Numbered from the stretch's first letter, positions 1 to 8,483 are shown. The stretch: 64,000 bases of DNA from Peristeroidobacter agariperforans (GCF_004138335.1 NZ_RYFW01000001.1:2046001-2110000), one strand, 5' to 3'. The notes: generated by a model from the sequence alone, not told the origin. Translations and numbers: made by a program.

Positions 1-330
1 TCAACCACGCCCCGGCGCTGCATCGCCATGGCATTCGTAGTGCTGCACTGTCCGGGGCCGTTCCAATAGATATTTGTCATCCAGCGGGTAATAGCGCGCT
101 AGTTCGATATCGTCACCGGCGAAAGCGCGGATCGAGTCGAACGACTCCCACCAGCTCAGCGTAATCACTTCGGTGCGCTTATCGTCCAGGTCGCGTACGG
201 CGATGGCGGCGCCCCGATTTCCCGGCGTCGCCCGGTAGTCGTCCAGGCCTGTGCCTTTTATATAGTTCACGTACTCGTCCCGGTGCTCGCGGCGGATCAC
301 GCCTCGCCATTCACGCAAGATGCTGCTCAT
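1..330 (-). CDS. antibiotic biosynthesis monooxygenase (ABM)-like protein
   Basis: A 109-residue protein of the dimeric alpha/beta-barrel (ABM/DUF4937-like) size class. The start is placed at MSSILREWRG because the family begins with a short beta strand at residue 1; an upstream in-frame ATG at 411 would add 27 non-conserved residues and run into the divergent yihY gene. Visible features are the LSWWES segment near residues 59-64 and ARYYPLDDKYLL near 80-91, typical of ABM-fold proteins that end in a short strand. Family members are cofactor-free monooxygenases, haem-degrading enzymes or proteins of unknown role, so the substrate cannot be named. The stop codon is the first three bases of the window, so the gene is complete. 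It is divergent from the YihY gene with about 65 bp between starts. Confidence 0.7.
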   Translation of the reverse strand: MSSILREWRGVIRREHRDEYVNYIKGTGLDDYRATPGNRGAAIAVRDLDDKRTEVITLSWWESFDSIRAFAGDDIELARYYPLDDKYLLERPRTVQHYECHGDAAPGRG

Positions 331-395
331 TGCTGTCCCCTTGAATCCTTCGGGTCGGGCCGAGCGTTCGAGCCTATGGGCAGGAGCGGCGGCGG

Positions 396-1268
396 ATGAA
401 CGTGGCGGCAAAAATCTGGAACTTGGCCAAGTGCGCGGTGACCAATTGGATCACGGATCGGTCCTCGGCAGCCGGCGCGGCGCTCGCATTCTACTGCGCC
501 TTCTCGCTGGCCCCGCTGCTGATCATCCTGCTCACCGTCGCTGGTTGGATCGTAGGCGCGGAGGCGGCTTACGGGCAACTCAGTGGCACGTTGACGCAAC
601 TGTTCGGACGCGCCACCGCCGAGGTCCTGCTGGAGGCGATGAAACAGTCGCAGGAGTCGGAAGGGCTCGCCGCGGCCGCAATCAGCATCGTCAGTTTGAT
701 TATCGGCGCCACTACGGTGTTCGCGGCGCTCGAGGAAGCGCTCGATAACATCTGGCACGCGCAGGCGCTTGCGCCGAAGGGCGTCTGGGGATGGCTGAGG
801 GTGCGGATCCTTTCGTTCGGCGTGATCCTGGCGGTGGGTTTTCTGCTGTTGGTTTCGTTGTCGGTAACGGCGGCGCTCGCGGCGTTACGTTCCATCATCG
901 CCGCGCGCTTCACGGAGCTCGTCGTGGTGGCGGCCATACTGGATTTCGTGATTTCGCTGTCGTTGGTCGCGGGGCTGATCGCGATCATCTATCGCTATCT
1001 GCCGTCGAAGCGGCTGCCCTGGCGCCCGGTCCTGATCGGCGCCGTGGTCACTGCGCTGTTGTTTCATCTGGGCCGCTGGCTGATAGGCTTGTATCTGGCG
1101 AACTCGACGCAGCCGTCGGCGTTCGGTGCGGCGGCATCGTTCGCCGCCATGTTGCTGTGGCTGTATTACTCGGCGCAGATATTTTTGTTGGGTGCGGAGT
1201 TCACCGCCTGTGCGGGCGGCGTGAAAGAAGAAAAGCGGCCCGATCCTGAATCAGTGAAGCAACGCTGA
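396..1268 (+). CDS. YihY/BrkB-family inner-membrane protein
   Basis: A 290-residue polytopic membrane protein with about six hydrophobic segments, the usual length of the YihY (UPF0761, formerly called RNase BN) family. Typical features are the N-terminal AAGAALAFYCAFSLAPLL segment, the central LEEALDNIW motif, and the C-terminal FGAAASFAAMLLWLYYSAQIFLLGAEF stretch, quoted here in part only. The ATG is preceded by a GGAG ribosome-binding site about 9 bases upstream. The protein is thought to be an inner-membrane permease or structural protein; the old ribonuclease BN assignment was shown to be wrong in E. coli. Its 3' end overlaps the convergent DUF1857 gene by 18 bp. Confidence 0.92.
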   Translation: MNVAAKIWNLAKCAVTNWITDRSSAAGAALAFYCAFSLAPLLIILLTVAGWIVGAEAAYGQLSGTLTQLFGRATAEVLLEAMKQSQESEGLAAAAISIVSLIIGATTVFAALEEALDNIWHAQALAPKGVWGWLRVRILSFGVILAVGFLLLVSLSVTAALAALRSIIAARFTELVVVAAILDFVISLSLVAGLIAIIYRYLPSKRLPWRPVLIGAVVTALLFHLGRWLIGLYLANSTQPSAFGAAASFAAMLLWLYYSAQIFLLGAEFTACAGGVKEEKRPDPESVKQR

Positions 1269-1718
1269 GAATCTGCGAGCCTGTCGGATCCTTTCGATGT
1301 CGGCGGCCTGATAGGCCGAGCGACGCGCCTGATCTTCGTCCTGGTTGCGCCAGGCTTCCAGGCCCTGAATCTCATAAGTGAAGCGAACGAACAGTGCTTC
1401 CGGCGCCGGCTCTTCGATGCGGATGGTCAAGGTGCTGCCGGCGAAGGAGCCTTGGCAGTCAGCGCGGATGATCACGGCATCTCCTGGCGCCAGCTCGACC
1501 TCATCGGCCAGGCAATACGCGCCGCGGTGGATCTCACGCCGCAGCCGGCCAGGCGCGATCTCACATACATTGGCGGTGTCGATGGAATCGTCGACGGTTT
1601 GAGGTGCGACGATAGTGTGGTGCAGGCCGCGCCACAGCTGTTCACGCGTCAACCACGGGCTCACGATGTTGTCGGGATCGTTGATCCGGACGAGGTGTTC
1701 GTGGTGCAGAGTGGTCAT
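1251..1718 (-). CDS. AtaL-like / DUF1857 SRPBCC-fold protein
   Basis: A 155-residue protein matching the DUF1857 (AtaL-like) branch of the START/SRPBCC superfamily: an EHLVRINDPDN start, then SPWLTREQLWRGL, and a FVRFTYEIQG strand near the C-terminus. Members bind small hydrophobic molecules in a helix-grip cavity; many have no known ligand. I chose the ATG giving MTTLHHEHLV because the family motif starts immediately after it. The frame also opens upstream with a TTG codon at 1757, without a good ribosome-binding site. It lies 48 bp downstream of the DUF4382 lipoprotein gene in the same direction, so co-transcription is likely. Confidence 0.8.
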   Translation of the reverse strand: MTTLHHEHLVRINDPDNIVSPWLTREQLWRGLHHTIVAPQTVDDSIDTANVCEIAPGRLRREIHRGAYCLADEVELAPGDAVIIRADCQGSFAGSTLTIRIEEPAPEALFVRFTYEIQGLEAWRNQDEDQARRSAYQAADIERIRQARRFSALLH

Positions 1719-1766
1719 GGCGACCGCCAGAGTGACGGCCGCCGTCGATTCGTTCAAGAGGCGCGC

Positions 1767-2681
1767 TCAGGGCAGATCGCGCGTGATGGTTTCTCTGTCA
1801 TCGACATCCACATTGACGACACTGCGGAACAGCAGGTCCTCGTCGGTCAACGGCTCGTCATCGTTGCCGATGCAGGTGACCGCCATCGTATAACTGCCCG
1901 CCGGCAGATATCGCAATGCATAAAAGAACCCGGCGCCGACGGTGCTGGTGAAAATGGGCGCGGTGGCGAACGGCTCGACGCCCGCGCCGTCGATGTCGTC
2001 GGGTGTGACATCTGAATTCTGGAACAGATATACAGCGCCGCGTTCCAGTGTGCCCGACACGCAGGTGACACTCACGTTGCCTTCGATGCGGCTCATCTCG
2101 CTCGTATCGACGGCGCGCAGCGTCGGGGTGAGCGTGTACTCATCGGAGTCTTCGTCGAAGCTGAGCGACTTGCGCAGGTCCAGCAACAGCGTGAACGATT
2201 CACTGCTGCTCTCGTTGTCCTCGACTTGGAAGCTCAACGACGCAGAGTCGCCATCGGCCAGGTTCAACGGAAATTGTGTGCCGGCGCTGGTGCTGACGAA
2301 GGCATCGTCGGCCCGATCTTCATCGAACAGCAGGCGCACGCCGGTGTAAGTCCCCTCCGAGAGCTGCTCGCTCGTGAACAGCCGGAGCACGCCGTTATCG
2401 TCGGCGAGATCGATCAGGTCTACCTGCTCACTGCTGGTGAACTCGATGGTCTCCGTGCCGCCGCTGCTCTTGGTGAATTCCAGCCCGCGGATATCGGTAA
2501 CCACCTGGGTGATGTTTGGATCGGCGGGCAGCTCGGTGCCCAGGTCCATGGTGACCTCGCCTTCGCAGCCAGCGAGCAGGGCCAGCAAGCCGAGAACACC
2601 CAGGCGAGCAATGCCGCCGCCACGGGCGAAGCTGAACTGCGGCAAAGCTGAACGTTGCATAAAAGCCATGAAGCGCACCAT
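1767..2681 (-). CDS. DUF4382 domain lipoprotein
   Basis: A 304-residue secreted protein. The chosen ATG (MVRFMAF) has AAGGA about 5 bases upstream; an earlier ATG at 2702 adds only seven residues. The N-terminus carries a hydrophobic stretch ending in LLALLAGC, a clear lipobox, so the protein should be lipid-anchored in the envelope. The mature part begins with a DUF4382-like domain (residues about 40-180: LTDIADDNGVL-type strands and GTYTGVRLLFD), followed by a carboxypeptidase-regulatory or beta-sandwich-like region (NVSVTCVSGTLERGAVYLF, ALRYLPAGSYTMAVTC). No catalytic residues are evident. Its function is unknown; a surface-exposed beta-sandwich binding role is an inference. Confidence 0.8.
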   Translation of the reverse strand: MVRFMAFMQRSALPQFSFARGGGIARLGVLGLLALLAGCEGEVTMDLGTELPADPNITQVVTDIRGLEFTKSSGGTETIEFTSSEQVDLIDLADDNGVLRLFTSEQLSEGTYTGVRLLFDEDRADDAFVSTSAGTQFPLNLADGDSASLSFQVEDNESSSESFTLLLDLRKSLSFDEDSDEYTLTPTLRAVDTSEMSRIEGNVSVTCVSGTLERGAVYLFQNSDVTPDDIDGAGVEPFATAPIFTSTVGAGFFYALRYLPAGSYTMAVTCIGNDDEPLTDEDLLFRSVVNVDVDDRETITRDLP

Positions 2682-2886
2682 CGATTCCTTGCCCGTAAGC
2701 ATCCCTTATTCTGATGCAGGAGTCCCGCTGTTGGTCACGATCGCACGGAAGAAAGTTCCCGCCGGCATCGTTGGTGATTGTGGCTTCCCGCAAACGCCCC
2801 GGCCAAGCGGGCTGGCTGCCCGAAAGGACACATCACAGCCAATGCACCCGCCAATACTCTGCGCCACGGATGGAGGGTAAGTCATC

Positions 2887-3144
2887 GTGGAACGTGGTGT
2901 CGTCGTCGGCGGGCTGATGATCTGCGGCAGTTTCCTGCTCGCGGCGATGCTCAACCGTTCCGCAATGGAAGAGGTGCCCGTGCCCGTGCCGCCGCCCGCC
3001 GCCGCCGTACAGCCGCTGGCGACGCCCAGCGCGACCGACTGCGCCGAAGTGAGCCCGCGCGGCGATACGAGCATCCCCGCCGTGGACGTCGAACCGCCCG
3101 CCGCTGACCTTATGGTCAATGGGCGCGAAGCCTGCCCCCGCTGA
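2887..3144 (+). CDS. small membrane-anchored Pro-rich protein (hypothetical)
   Basis: An 85-residue frame opening with GTG, with GGAGGG about 10 bases upstream. It has one N-terminal hydrophobic segment (GLMICGSFLLAAML) followed by a Pro/Val/Ala-rich tail (VPVPVPPPAAAVQ) and two cysteines. This looks like a single-pass protein with a periplasmic Pro-rich extension. I recognise no family. The opposite strand is also open here, so the call rests on the ribosome-binding site and the membrane-anchor layout. It sits between the DUF4382 gene and apbE with no evident operon partner. Confidence 0.4.
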   Translation: MERGVVVGGLMICGSFLLAAMLNRSAMEEVPVPVPPPAAAVQPLATPSATDCAEVSPRGDTSIPAVDVEPPAADLMVNGREACPR

Positions 3145-3350
3145 GAATCGATCCGCCGCTGAAGCTTTCAGCGGTTTGAAGCCGCGGCTGGTTGCATGCC
3201 ACCGCATTAGCGCGCGATCCGTTCTCCTCCCGCTCGGACGCACGTTGCAGCCAGTCGCGGCTTCTCCTGAATGTATCCCGTTCAGCTCAGTTACCATTCG
3301 CTGCTCGTGCATCGGTGGGGCAGCGTGTGGTCGGAGCGAATCGGGCGTTC

Positions 3351-4373
3351 ATGGGTCTGTTGGCGCTGGCACTTGCGCCAGTCATCGGCGGATGTGCGCG
3401 CACGCCCCAGGAACTGGCCATCTCCGGGCCGACCATGGGGACGACCTACTCCGTCAAAGTCGCTTCCGCGCCCGCTGATGTCGATGCCCATGCGTTGCGG
3501 TCCGCTGTCGATCAGGTGCTCGATCGCATCGATCTCAGCATGTCGGGCTATCGGCCCGATTCGGAGATCTCCCGGTTCAATGCTTCGAGCTCGACCGATT
3601 GGTTCGAGGTCTCTGCCGACCTCGCCATCGTGGTCGATCATGCTCTCGAGGTCAGCCGCGCCTCCGGCGGCGCATTCGATGTAACCGTCGGACCATTGGT
3701 CGCGGCATGGGGGTTCGGGGCGCAGGGCGAGCCCATCGATCTACCCGATGAAGCGAAACTCGCCGAAGTGCGCGCACGGGTGGGTTACCAGAAACTCGAG
3801 GCGCGGCTGCAGCCGCCCGCGCTTCGCAAGTCCGATGCAAGCGTGCAGGTCGATCTCAATGGCATCGCGCCGGGCTACGCGGTTGATCTGATAGCCGGGC
3901 GCTTCCAAAGCATGCACTTGGGCCACTTCATGATCGACCTCGGCGGCGAAGTCCGTGCGCAGGGCCGGAATGGTCGAGGTGAGGTCTGGCGAATCGCGGT
4001 AGAGCGTCCCATCGACGCGGAACCCGAGCCATACGCCATCGTAACTCTGGATAATGCGGCGGTGACGACTTCGGGCGAATATCGCCACTACTTCGATCGC
4101 GACGGGCGTCGCTACTCGCACACGATCGATCCGCGCACCGGACGACCGGTCGAGCACAGCCTCGCATCGGTGGTCGTGGCTGGCTCGTCGACGATGGATG
4201 TCGATGCATGGGCGACGGCGTTCAACGTGCTCGGCGTCGAAGCCGGACGCGAGCTGGCGCTGGAACGCGCGATGCCCGTCATGTTCATCGAAGTGCAAGG
4301 CGCCGATTTGCGTTCGCTGACGACGCCACAGTTCGACTCTTTTGTTTCATCGGATAAACCCAGCAGGAAATAA
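3351..4373 (+). CDS. apbE: FAD:protein FMN transferase (ApbE), lipoprotein
   Basis: A 340-residue ApbE-family enzyme, which transfers FMN from FAD to a Thr of target proteins such as the NqrB/NqrC and RnfG subunits in the periplasm. The start at MGLLALALAPVIGGC gives a short signal peptide with a lipobox (IGGC), as usual for ApbE lipoproteins; the frame stays open upstream but that part is not protein-like. Family motifs visible are GPTMGTTYSV, FDVTVGPLV, DLNGIAPGYAVD, DLGGEVRAQG and YSHTIDPRTGRPV. No flavoprotein target gene is seen next to it. It is followed after 3 bp by the M20 amidohydrolase gene, suggesting one transcript. Confidence 0.93.
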   Translation: MGLLALALAPVIGGCARTPQELAISGPTMGTTYSVKVASAPADVDAHALRSAVDQVLDRIDLSMSGYRPDSEISRFNASSSTDWFEVSADLAIVVDHALEVSRASGGAFDVTVGPLVAAWGFGAQGEPIDLPDEAKLAEVRARVGYQKLEARLQPPALRKSDASVQVDLNGIAPGYAVDLIAGRFQSMHLGHFMIDLGGEVRAQGRNGRGEVWRIAVERPIDAEPEPYAIVTLDNAAVTTSGEYRHYFDRDGRRYSHTIDPRTGRPVEHSLASVVVAGSSTMDVDAWATAFNVLGVEAGRELALERAMPVMFIEVQGADLRSLTTPQFDSFVSSDKPSRK

Positions 4374-4376
4374 ATC

Positions 4377-5684
4377 ATGAAGTGGATGATTCCGACCGGC
4401 CTGGCAATGACGGCGATGTTTGGCGCGGCCGCAGCCGATGCGCAGATTTCGGGAGCGCAGGTCGATGCTGCTGCCAGCAAGGTGGAAGCGAAGGTCATCG
4501 CCTGGCGCCGTGACATTCATCAGCATCCCGAGCTGAGCAATCGCGAGACGCGCACGTCGAAGCTGGTTGCGGATCACTTGAAGAAGCTGGGTTTGCCGGT
4601 GCGCACCGGCATTGCGCGCACTGGCGTCACTGCAGTGCTGAAGGGCGGCAAGCCGGGCCCGGTGATTGCGCTACGCGCCGATATGGATGCGTTGCCGGTG
4701 ACCGAGCAGGTCGATGTGCCGTTCAAGTCGACGGTGACGACCGAATATCTGGGCAAGAAGGTCGGCGTCATGCACGCCTGCGGTCATGACTCGCACGTCG
4801 CGAACCTGATGGGCATCGCCGAAATGCTGGTGGGCATGAAACAGGATCTGCCCGGCACGGTGCTGTTTATTTTCCAGCCGGCGGAAGAGGGTGCGCCCGA
4901 AGGTGAAGAGGGCGGCGCTTCGTTGATGATCAAGGACGGTGTGTTCAATGAAGTGAAGCCGGAGGCAGTGTTTGGCCTGCACGTCACATCGACGCTCAAT
5001 AGCGGCATCATCGGTTATCGCTCCGGGCCGTTCATGGCGGCGTCGGATTCGTTTCGCATCGAAGTGCAGGGCCGGCAGTCACACGGCTCACGTCCGTGGT
5101 CGGGCGTGGACCCGATCGTGGCGGGCTCGCAGATCGTCATGGGATTGCAGACCATCGTCAGCCGCCAGATCGACATCACCGAATTGCCGGCCGTCCTGAC
5201 CATCGGCAAGTTCGATGGCGGCGTTCGTCACAACATCATCCCGGACAAGGTCGAGATGTTCGGCACGCTGCGCACGTTCGACAAAGACATGCGTGCCGAC
5301 ATCATGAAGCGCATCGATCTCACGGCCACTAACATCGCGGAGTCCACCGGCGCGCAGGCGAAGGTCAAGTTCAATCCGGGCAACAACCCAGTGGTCATGA
5401 ACAATGCTCAGCTCACGCAGCGGGCGTTGCCGTCACTTAAGCGAGTCGCGGGCGAGGACAAGGTCGTCACGCTGCCGTTGATCACAGGCTCGGAAGATTT
5501 CGCGTACTACGCGGATCTGATTCCCAGCCTGTTCTTCTATGTTGGCGTGACGCCGGCGGGTCAGGATGCAAACGCGGCTCCGAGCAATCACTCACCGCTG
5601 TTCTACATCGACGAGCCAGGCATCACGTTCGCAACGCGCGCGTTGGCGTCGGTGGCGGTCGACTATTTGCAGGGCGCGAAGTAG
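4377..5684 (+). CDS. M20 family metallo-amidohydrolase, exported
   Basis: A 435-residue amidohydrolase of peptidase family M20D (hippurate hydrolase/AmhX/IAA-amino-acid hydrolase type), which cleaves N-acyl amino acid amide bonds with a dinuclear metal site. Metal-binding and catalytic motifs are visible: DIHQHPELSNRE, RADMDALPV, HACGHDSHVANLMG (near residue 132), PAEEGAPEGEEGGA (near 170), and GSEDFAYY near the C-terminus. The first 22 residues (MKWMIPTGLAMTAMFGAAAA) form a Sec signal peptide, so this copy acts in the periplasm. It is in tandem with apbE (3 bp gap) and its stop abuts the convergent sirtuin gene without a spacer. The exact acyl-amino-acid substrate cannot be told. Confidence 0.93.
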   Translation: MKWMIPTGLAMTAMFGAAAADAQISGAQVDAAASKVEAKVIAWRRDIHQHPELSNRETRTSKLVADHLKKLGLPVRTGIARTGVTAVLKGGKPGPVIALRADMDALPVTEQVDVPFKSTVTTEYLGKKVGVMHACGHDSHVANLMGIAEMLVGMKQDLPGTVLFIFQPAEEGAPEGEEGGASLMIKDGVFNEVKPEAVFGLHVTSTLNSGIIGYRSGPFMAASDSFRIEVQGRQSHGSRPWSGVDPIVAGSQIVMGLQTIVSRQIDITELPAVLTIGKFDGGVRHNIIPDKVEMFGTLRTFDKDMRADIMKRIDLTATNIAESTGAQAKVKFNPGNNPVVMNNAQLTQRALPSLKRVAGEDKVVTLPLITGSEDFAYYADLIPSLFFYVGVTPAGQDANAAPSNHSPLFYIDEPGITFATRALASVAVDYLQGAK

Positions 5685-6425
5685 CTAGCTCAGCCGTGCC
5701 AACGACGCTTCCATCGTATCGCCGATCCCGTCATGGATGACCAGGTCGGCGATGTCGTCCAGCGGCGTTGGATCGCGGTTGACGATCACCAGCTTCGCGC
5801 CATTTTGTTTGGCGCGAGCAGGGAAGTCCGCGGCGGGAAAAACCGACAGCGACGAGCCGAGCACTAGAAACAAATCGCAGGCGAGCGTTTCTTCCTGAGC
5901 GCGCCGCATGGGCAGCTCGGGCATTTGCTGGCCGAAAGAGATGGTGGCGGTTTTCAGGATGCCGCCACAGCGTTTGCAGGGCCCGACGGTGTTGGTTGCC
6001 TCGAACTCACGCTGCAGCTCATCGAGCTCGACGCGGGTCTGGCATTTCAGACATTTCGCATAAGTCGAGTTGCCGTGCAGCTCGATGACTTTCTCTTCCG
6101 GGACGCCCGACACCTGGTGCAGGTTGTCGACATTCTGAGTCACAACGACGCTCGCGCGACCGGAGCGAATCAACTCCGCGACGGCGAAATGGCCGCGATT
6201 CGGCTTCGCGCCCACCCAGCCATCGGCATTGCTGAAGCGACGTCGCCAAGCCTCGCGACGCGTGTGCTCCGAGGCGACGAATTCCTGGAAATAGATAGGC
6301 TGGATTTTGCTCCAGATGCCGCCCGGACTGCGGAAATCCGGAATGCCGGACTCGGTGCTGATGCCTGCGCCACTGAAGATGAGCACGCGCTGGCTGGCGC
6401 GGAGCAGATCGCTGAAATCGGTCAT
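5685..6425 (-). CDS. NAD-dependent protein deacylase, SIR2 family
   Basis: A 246-residue bacterial sirtuin, which removes acyl groups from protein lysines with NAD cleavage. Visible motifs: FSGAGISTESGIPDFRS (NAD loop), VVTQNVDNLHQ, the catalytic histidine in ELHGNS, a Cys4 zinc site (CLKC and CKRC), and GSSLSVFPAADFP. The residue following the conserved phenylalanine in the usual FGE motif is unusual: FGQQMP is found, with Gln where Glu is common. It lacks a clear Tyr-x-x-Arg acyl-selectivity pair, which argues for a deacetylase or U-class enzyme over a desuccinylase. It is single, convergent with the M20 gene. Confidence 0.93.
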   Translation of the reverse strand: MTDFSDLLRASQRVLIFSGAGISTESGIPDFRSPGGIWSKIQPIYFQEFVASEHTRREAWRRRFSNADGWVGAKPNRGHFAVAELIRSGRASVVVTQNVDNLHQVSGVPEEKVIELHGNSTYAKCLKCQTRVELDELQREFEATNTVGPCKRCGGILKTATISFGQQMPELPMRRAQEETLACDLFLVLGSSLSVFPAADFPARAKQNGAKLVIVNRDPTPLDDIADLVIHDGIGDTMEASLARLS

Positions 6426-6589
6426 AAGGGTCAGCGGTGGGCGGAGGACGATCAGTTGAGAGGTGGGAGGAAGGGGTCTCCTCTTTATACTCTCACGGAG
6501 TGCCCGTGCCGCCTACCGCTAACCTACCAAGACCGTTTTACCGGCCCGGCACTTATAAACGGCCGAACGCAGCCGACCGTTCCGTCGTG

Positions 6590-7135
6590 TTAGTTGTGAG
6601 TTGGGTTCTGGGCTAGCTGCAGCTGGCCGTCCACTACCGGAATTTGCGCGCCCGGATCGCGGTCCATACGCACTGTTTCTTCCTTATCGCCGAGCCGATA
6701 GCGCACATCGTAGCCAACGACTTTCTCGTTGCTGTCGTACACGGTTTCGCAACGCTGTTCCGTTGTCGTATACGTGTTGCCGTTCTGCATGCGCTGCTGG
6801 ACTTTGTTTCCAGCGTAGCCGCCTGCCGCGGCGCCAGCGGCGGTCGCGATCTTCTGGCCACGGCCATCGCCGATCTGATTGCCGAGCACACCACCCACGA
6901 CCGCGCCGATCACGGTCCCGGCAATACGCTTCTCGTCCTTCACGGGCGCCTGATGAGTCACGACGTGATCGCTGCAAACTTCCCGCGGCGTGCGCGTAGT
7001 CTCCTTCACGGCGTCGACCTTCAGCACCTCTGCAAACTTGGGGCTGCGATCGAAGACATCCAGATTGGCAACTGCCGCACCCGCCGTAACCACCGCAGCG
7101 CCGATCACCAGACCGGTCACCAACGATTTGTTCAT
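6590..7135 (-). CDS. glycine-zipper 2TM domain protein
   Basis: A 181-residue envelope protein. The start MNKSLVTG is preceded by AGGAG at a good distance, and the N-terminus (LVTGLVIGAAVVTAGAA) is a signal or anchor helix. Residues about 72-110 contain a glycine zipper (GTVIGAVVGGVLGNQIGDG and GAAAGGYAGNKVQ), as in the Rickettsia 17-kDa antigen/SlyB superfamily. The C-terminal part (YDVRYRLGDKEETVRMDRDPG) is a conserved domain found in several gammaproteobacterial zipper proteins. Such proteins insert into or line the inner or outer membrane; the exact role is unknown. About 165 bp without a gene separates it from the sirtuin gene downstream. Confidence 0.88.
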   Translation of the reverse strand: MNKSLVTGLVIGAAVVTAGAAVANLDVFDRSPKFAEVLKVDAVKETTRTPREVCSDHVVTHQAPVKDEKRIAGTVIGAVVGGVLGNQIGDGRGQKIATAAGAAAGGYAGNKVQQRMQNGNTYTTTEQRCETVYDSNEKVVGYDVRYRLGDKEETVRMDRDPGAQIPVVDGQLQLAQNPTHN

Positions 7136-7251
7136 CCCAATTCTCCTGTCTTGCTGCGCCGACAATTACGCGCAGTGTGTAGGACAAAGATTAAACGAAG
7201 CCGGTCCCGGGACGGTTCCCGTCGCCATCTTGCGTCAGTGAGCCCTGCTAC

Positions 7252-7287
7252 AAAGAAAAAGGGCGCCGGAAAATCTTCGCGGCGCCC
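7252..7287 (-). terminator. rho-independent terminator
   Basis: A perfect 7-bp stem (GGGCGCC/GGCGCCC) with a 13-nt loop, followed on the minus strand by a run of five T with more T beyond. It lies about 23 bp after the stop of the trypsin-fold gene and would end that transcript. Confidence 0.85.
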
Positions 7288-7309
7288 ATCAAAAAGGATT
7301 TTCGAAAGA

Positions 7310-8227
7310 TCAGTTGGCGCGCGCTTCGCGCTGCTGCTGTTGCTGCATCTCGGCTTTGATCGTCGTTTCCAGCCAGTCGTTCATGGTGATCATGGTGTTG
7401 CGAGCCGACTGCGCGTGCATGCCGATGATGACGCCCGTCGTCTCATCCATGAGCGGCGCGCCAGGAGCGATGTCGCGAGAATCCAGATCGTGTGTGAAGC
7501 CACCCGCGCTGGAATTCACGATGCCGTTCGCGCTGCGCTCGTACACCGTGCCCCGAGCCTTGCGCTTGACGCTGTCTGCGTCGATGTCGCTTTTGTAACC
7601 AACCATCACGACCGAGGCAGCCGCGCCGGAGAAGCGACCGAGCGGCATGGTGCGCTGGGCGTATCGCGAAGGCTGGCTCAGTCGCACGACCGCGAAGTCC
7701 TTGCTGAGCTGACCGGCGGCGCCGGCTTCATCCCACTGCGACTTCACATACGAAACGGGAATGCGCTCGCGCACCTGGCCGTGCGAATCGATGCTGTTGT
7801 AAGTGCAGTCGGCAGGCTCTGCGCCGGTCGAGCTCTTCTGGAACGTGTGAGCGACAGTGACGCCGATGTCGAAGGCGCCGACGAGGAACGCGGTGGACGT
7901 GCGCTGCTTGCCGTCGACCATGCAGGAAATCACACCAACGCCGCTGAACGAGGCGAAATCCTTGGAGGTCACTTCGCTCCGGCGCAGCGATTCGTGCTGA
8001 GCGCCCTGGTCGTGCGCCATGGAGAAGCGGAAGAAATGCTCGTTCTCGGCGGGCGAGGACAGGTCCGGCGCGCATTCGCTGCCTTTGCCGCAGAGAGCCG
8101 CATCGGCGTGCGCGCTCTGATGGTCCATCGATGCCAGCGCGGCCAATGCACCTGTCATCAGCGCGATCTTCAGCGCGCTCTTGCGAGAGTTGCTGGCAGA
8201 GGGCAGAGAGGCAGGTTTCGCGCGCAT
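7310..8227 (-). CDS. secreted trypsin-fold protein lacking the catalytic serine
   Basis: A 305-residue protein with a Sec signal peptide (start MRAKPASLPS; hydrophobic segment IALMTGALAALA, cleavage after HADA). The frame stays open upstream but that part overlaps the promoter region. The mature protein has the chymotrypsin/V8-protease fold markers: a His in VTVAHTF and an Asp in KDFAVVRL. The position of the catalytic Ser in the THD.DS...PGNSGSP-like loop is occupied by Pro: the loop reads RDIAPGAPLMDE. This makes it a probable pseudoprotease, perhaps a binding or regulatory protein. The C-terminus is Gln-rich (EMQQQQQREARAN). It is followed by a strong terminator and is transcribed alone. 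Confidence 0.8.
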   Translation of the reverse strand: MRAKPASLPSASNSRKSALKIALMTGALAALASMDHQSAHADAALCGKGSECAPDLSSPAENEHFFRFSMAHDQGAQHESLRRSEVTSKDFASFSGVGVISCMVDGKQRTSTAFLVGAFDIGVTVAHTFQKSSTGAEPADCTYNSIDSHGQVRERIPVSYVKSQWDEAGAAGQLSKDFAVVRLSQPSRYAQRTMPLGRFSGAAASVVMVGYKSDIDADSVKRKARGTVYERSANGIVNSSAGGFTHDLDSRDIAPGAPLMDETTGVIIGMHAQSARNTMITMNDWLETTIKAEMQQQQQREARAN

Positions 8228-8456
8228 GGTCACCCCGTGGCTCGGATGCTTGAGAAGTTCGCACGGCCAGGCGGTGCGAAGCTTTAGGGCGAAGCCTGAA
8301 GCACCTGATCGCCATGGCCTGTCCGTTGTCTGCGGACGGGGACAGTCATCGGTCAACTTTCCTTGCGACCGAGCCTAGGGCGATGAGTTCGACGAAGGCG
8401 TGACGCGCCTCAAATTCTCGGCTCGGAAACTGAGAATTGGCCCGAAGAACAGCCAT

Positions 8457-8483
8457 AAAAAAAGGCCGGGCAAGGGCCCGGCC
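8457..8483 (-). terminator. rho-independent terminator of the tonB gene
   Basis: A 7-bp G+C stem (GGCCGGG/CCCGGCC) with a 6-nt loop followed by seven T on the minus strand, about 30 bp after the tonB stop codon. Confidence 0.9.

Noticed and set aside
6644-8287. A 547-codon plus-strand open frame
   Set aside because: It is an antisense shadow of the glycine-zipper and pseudoprotease genes in high-GC DNA; the product is Arg/His-rich with no motif.
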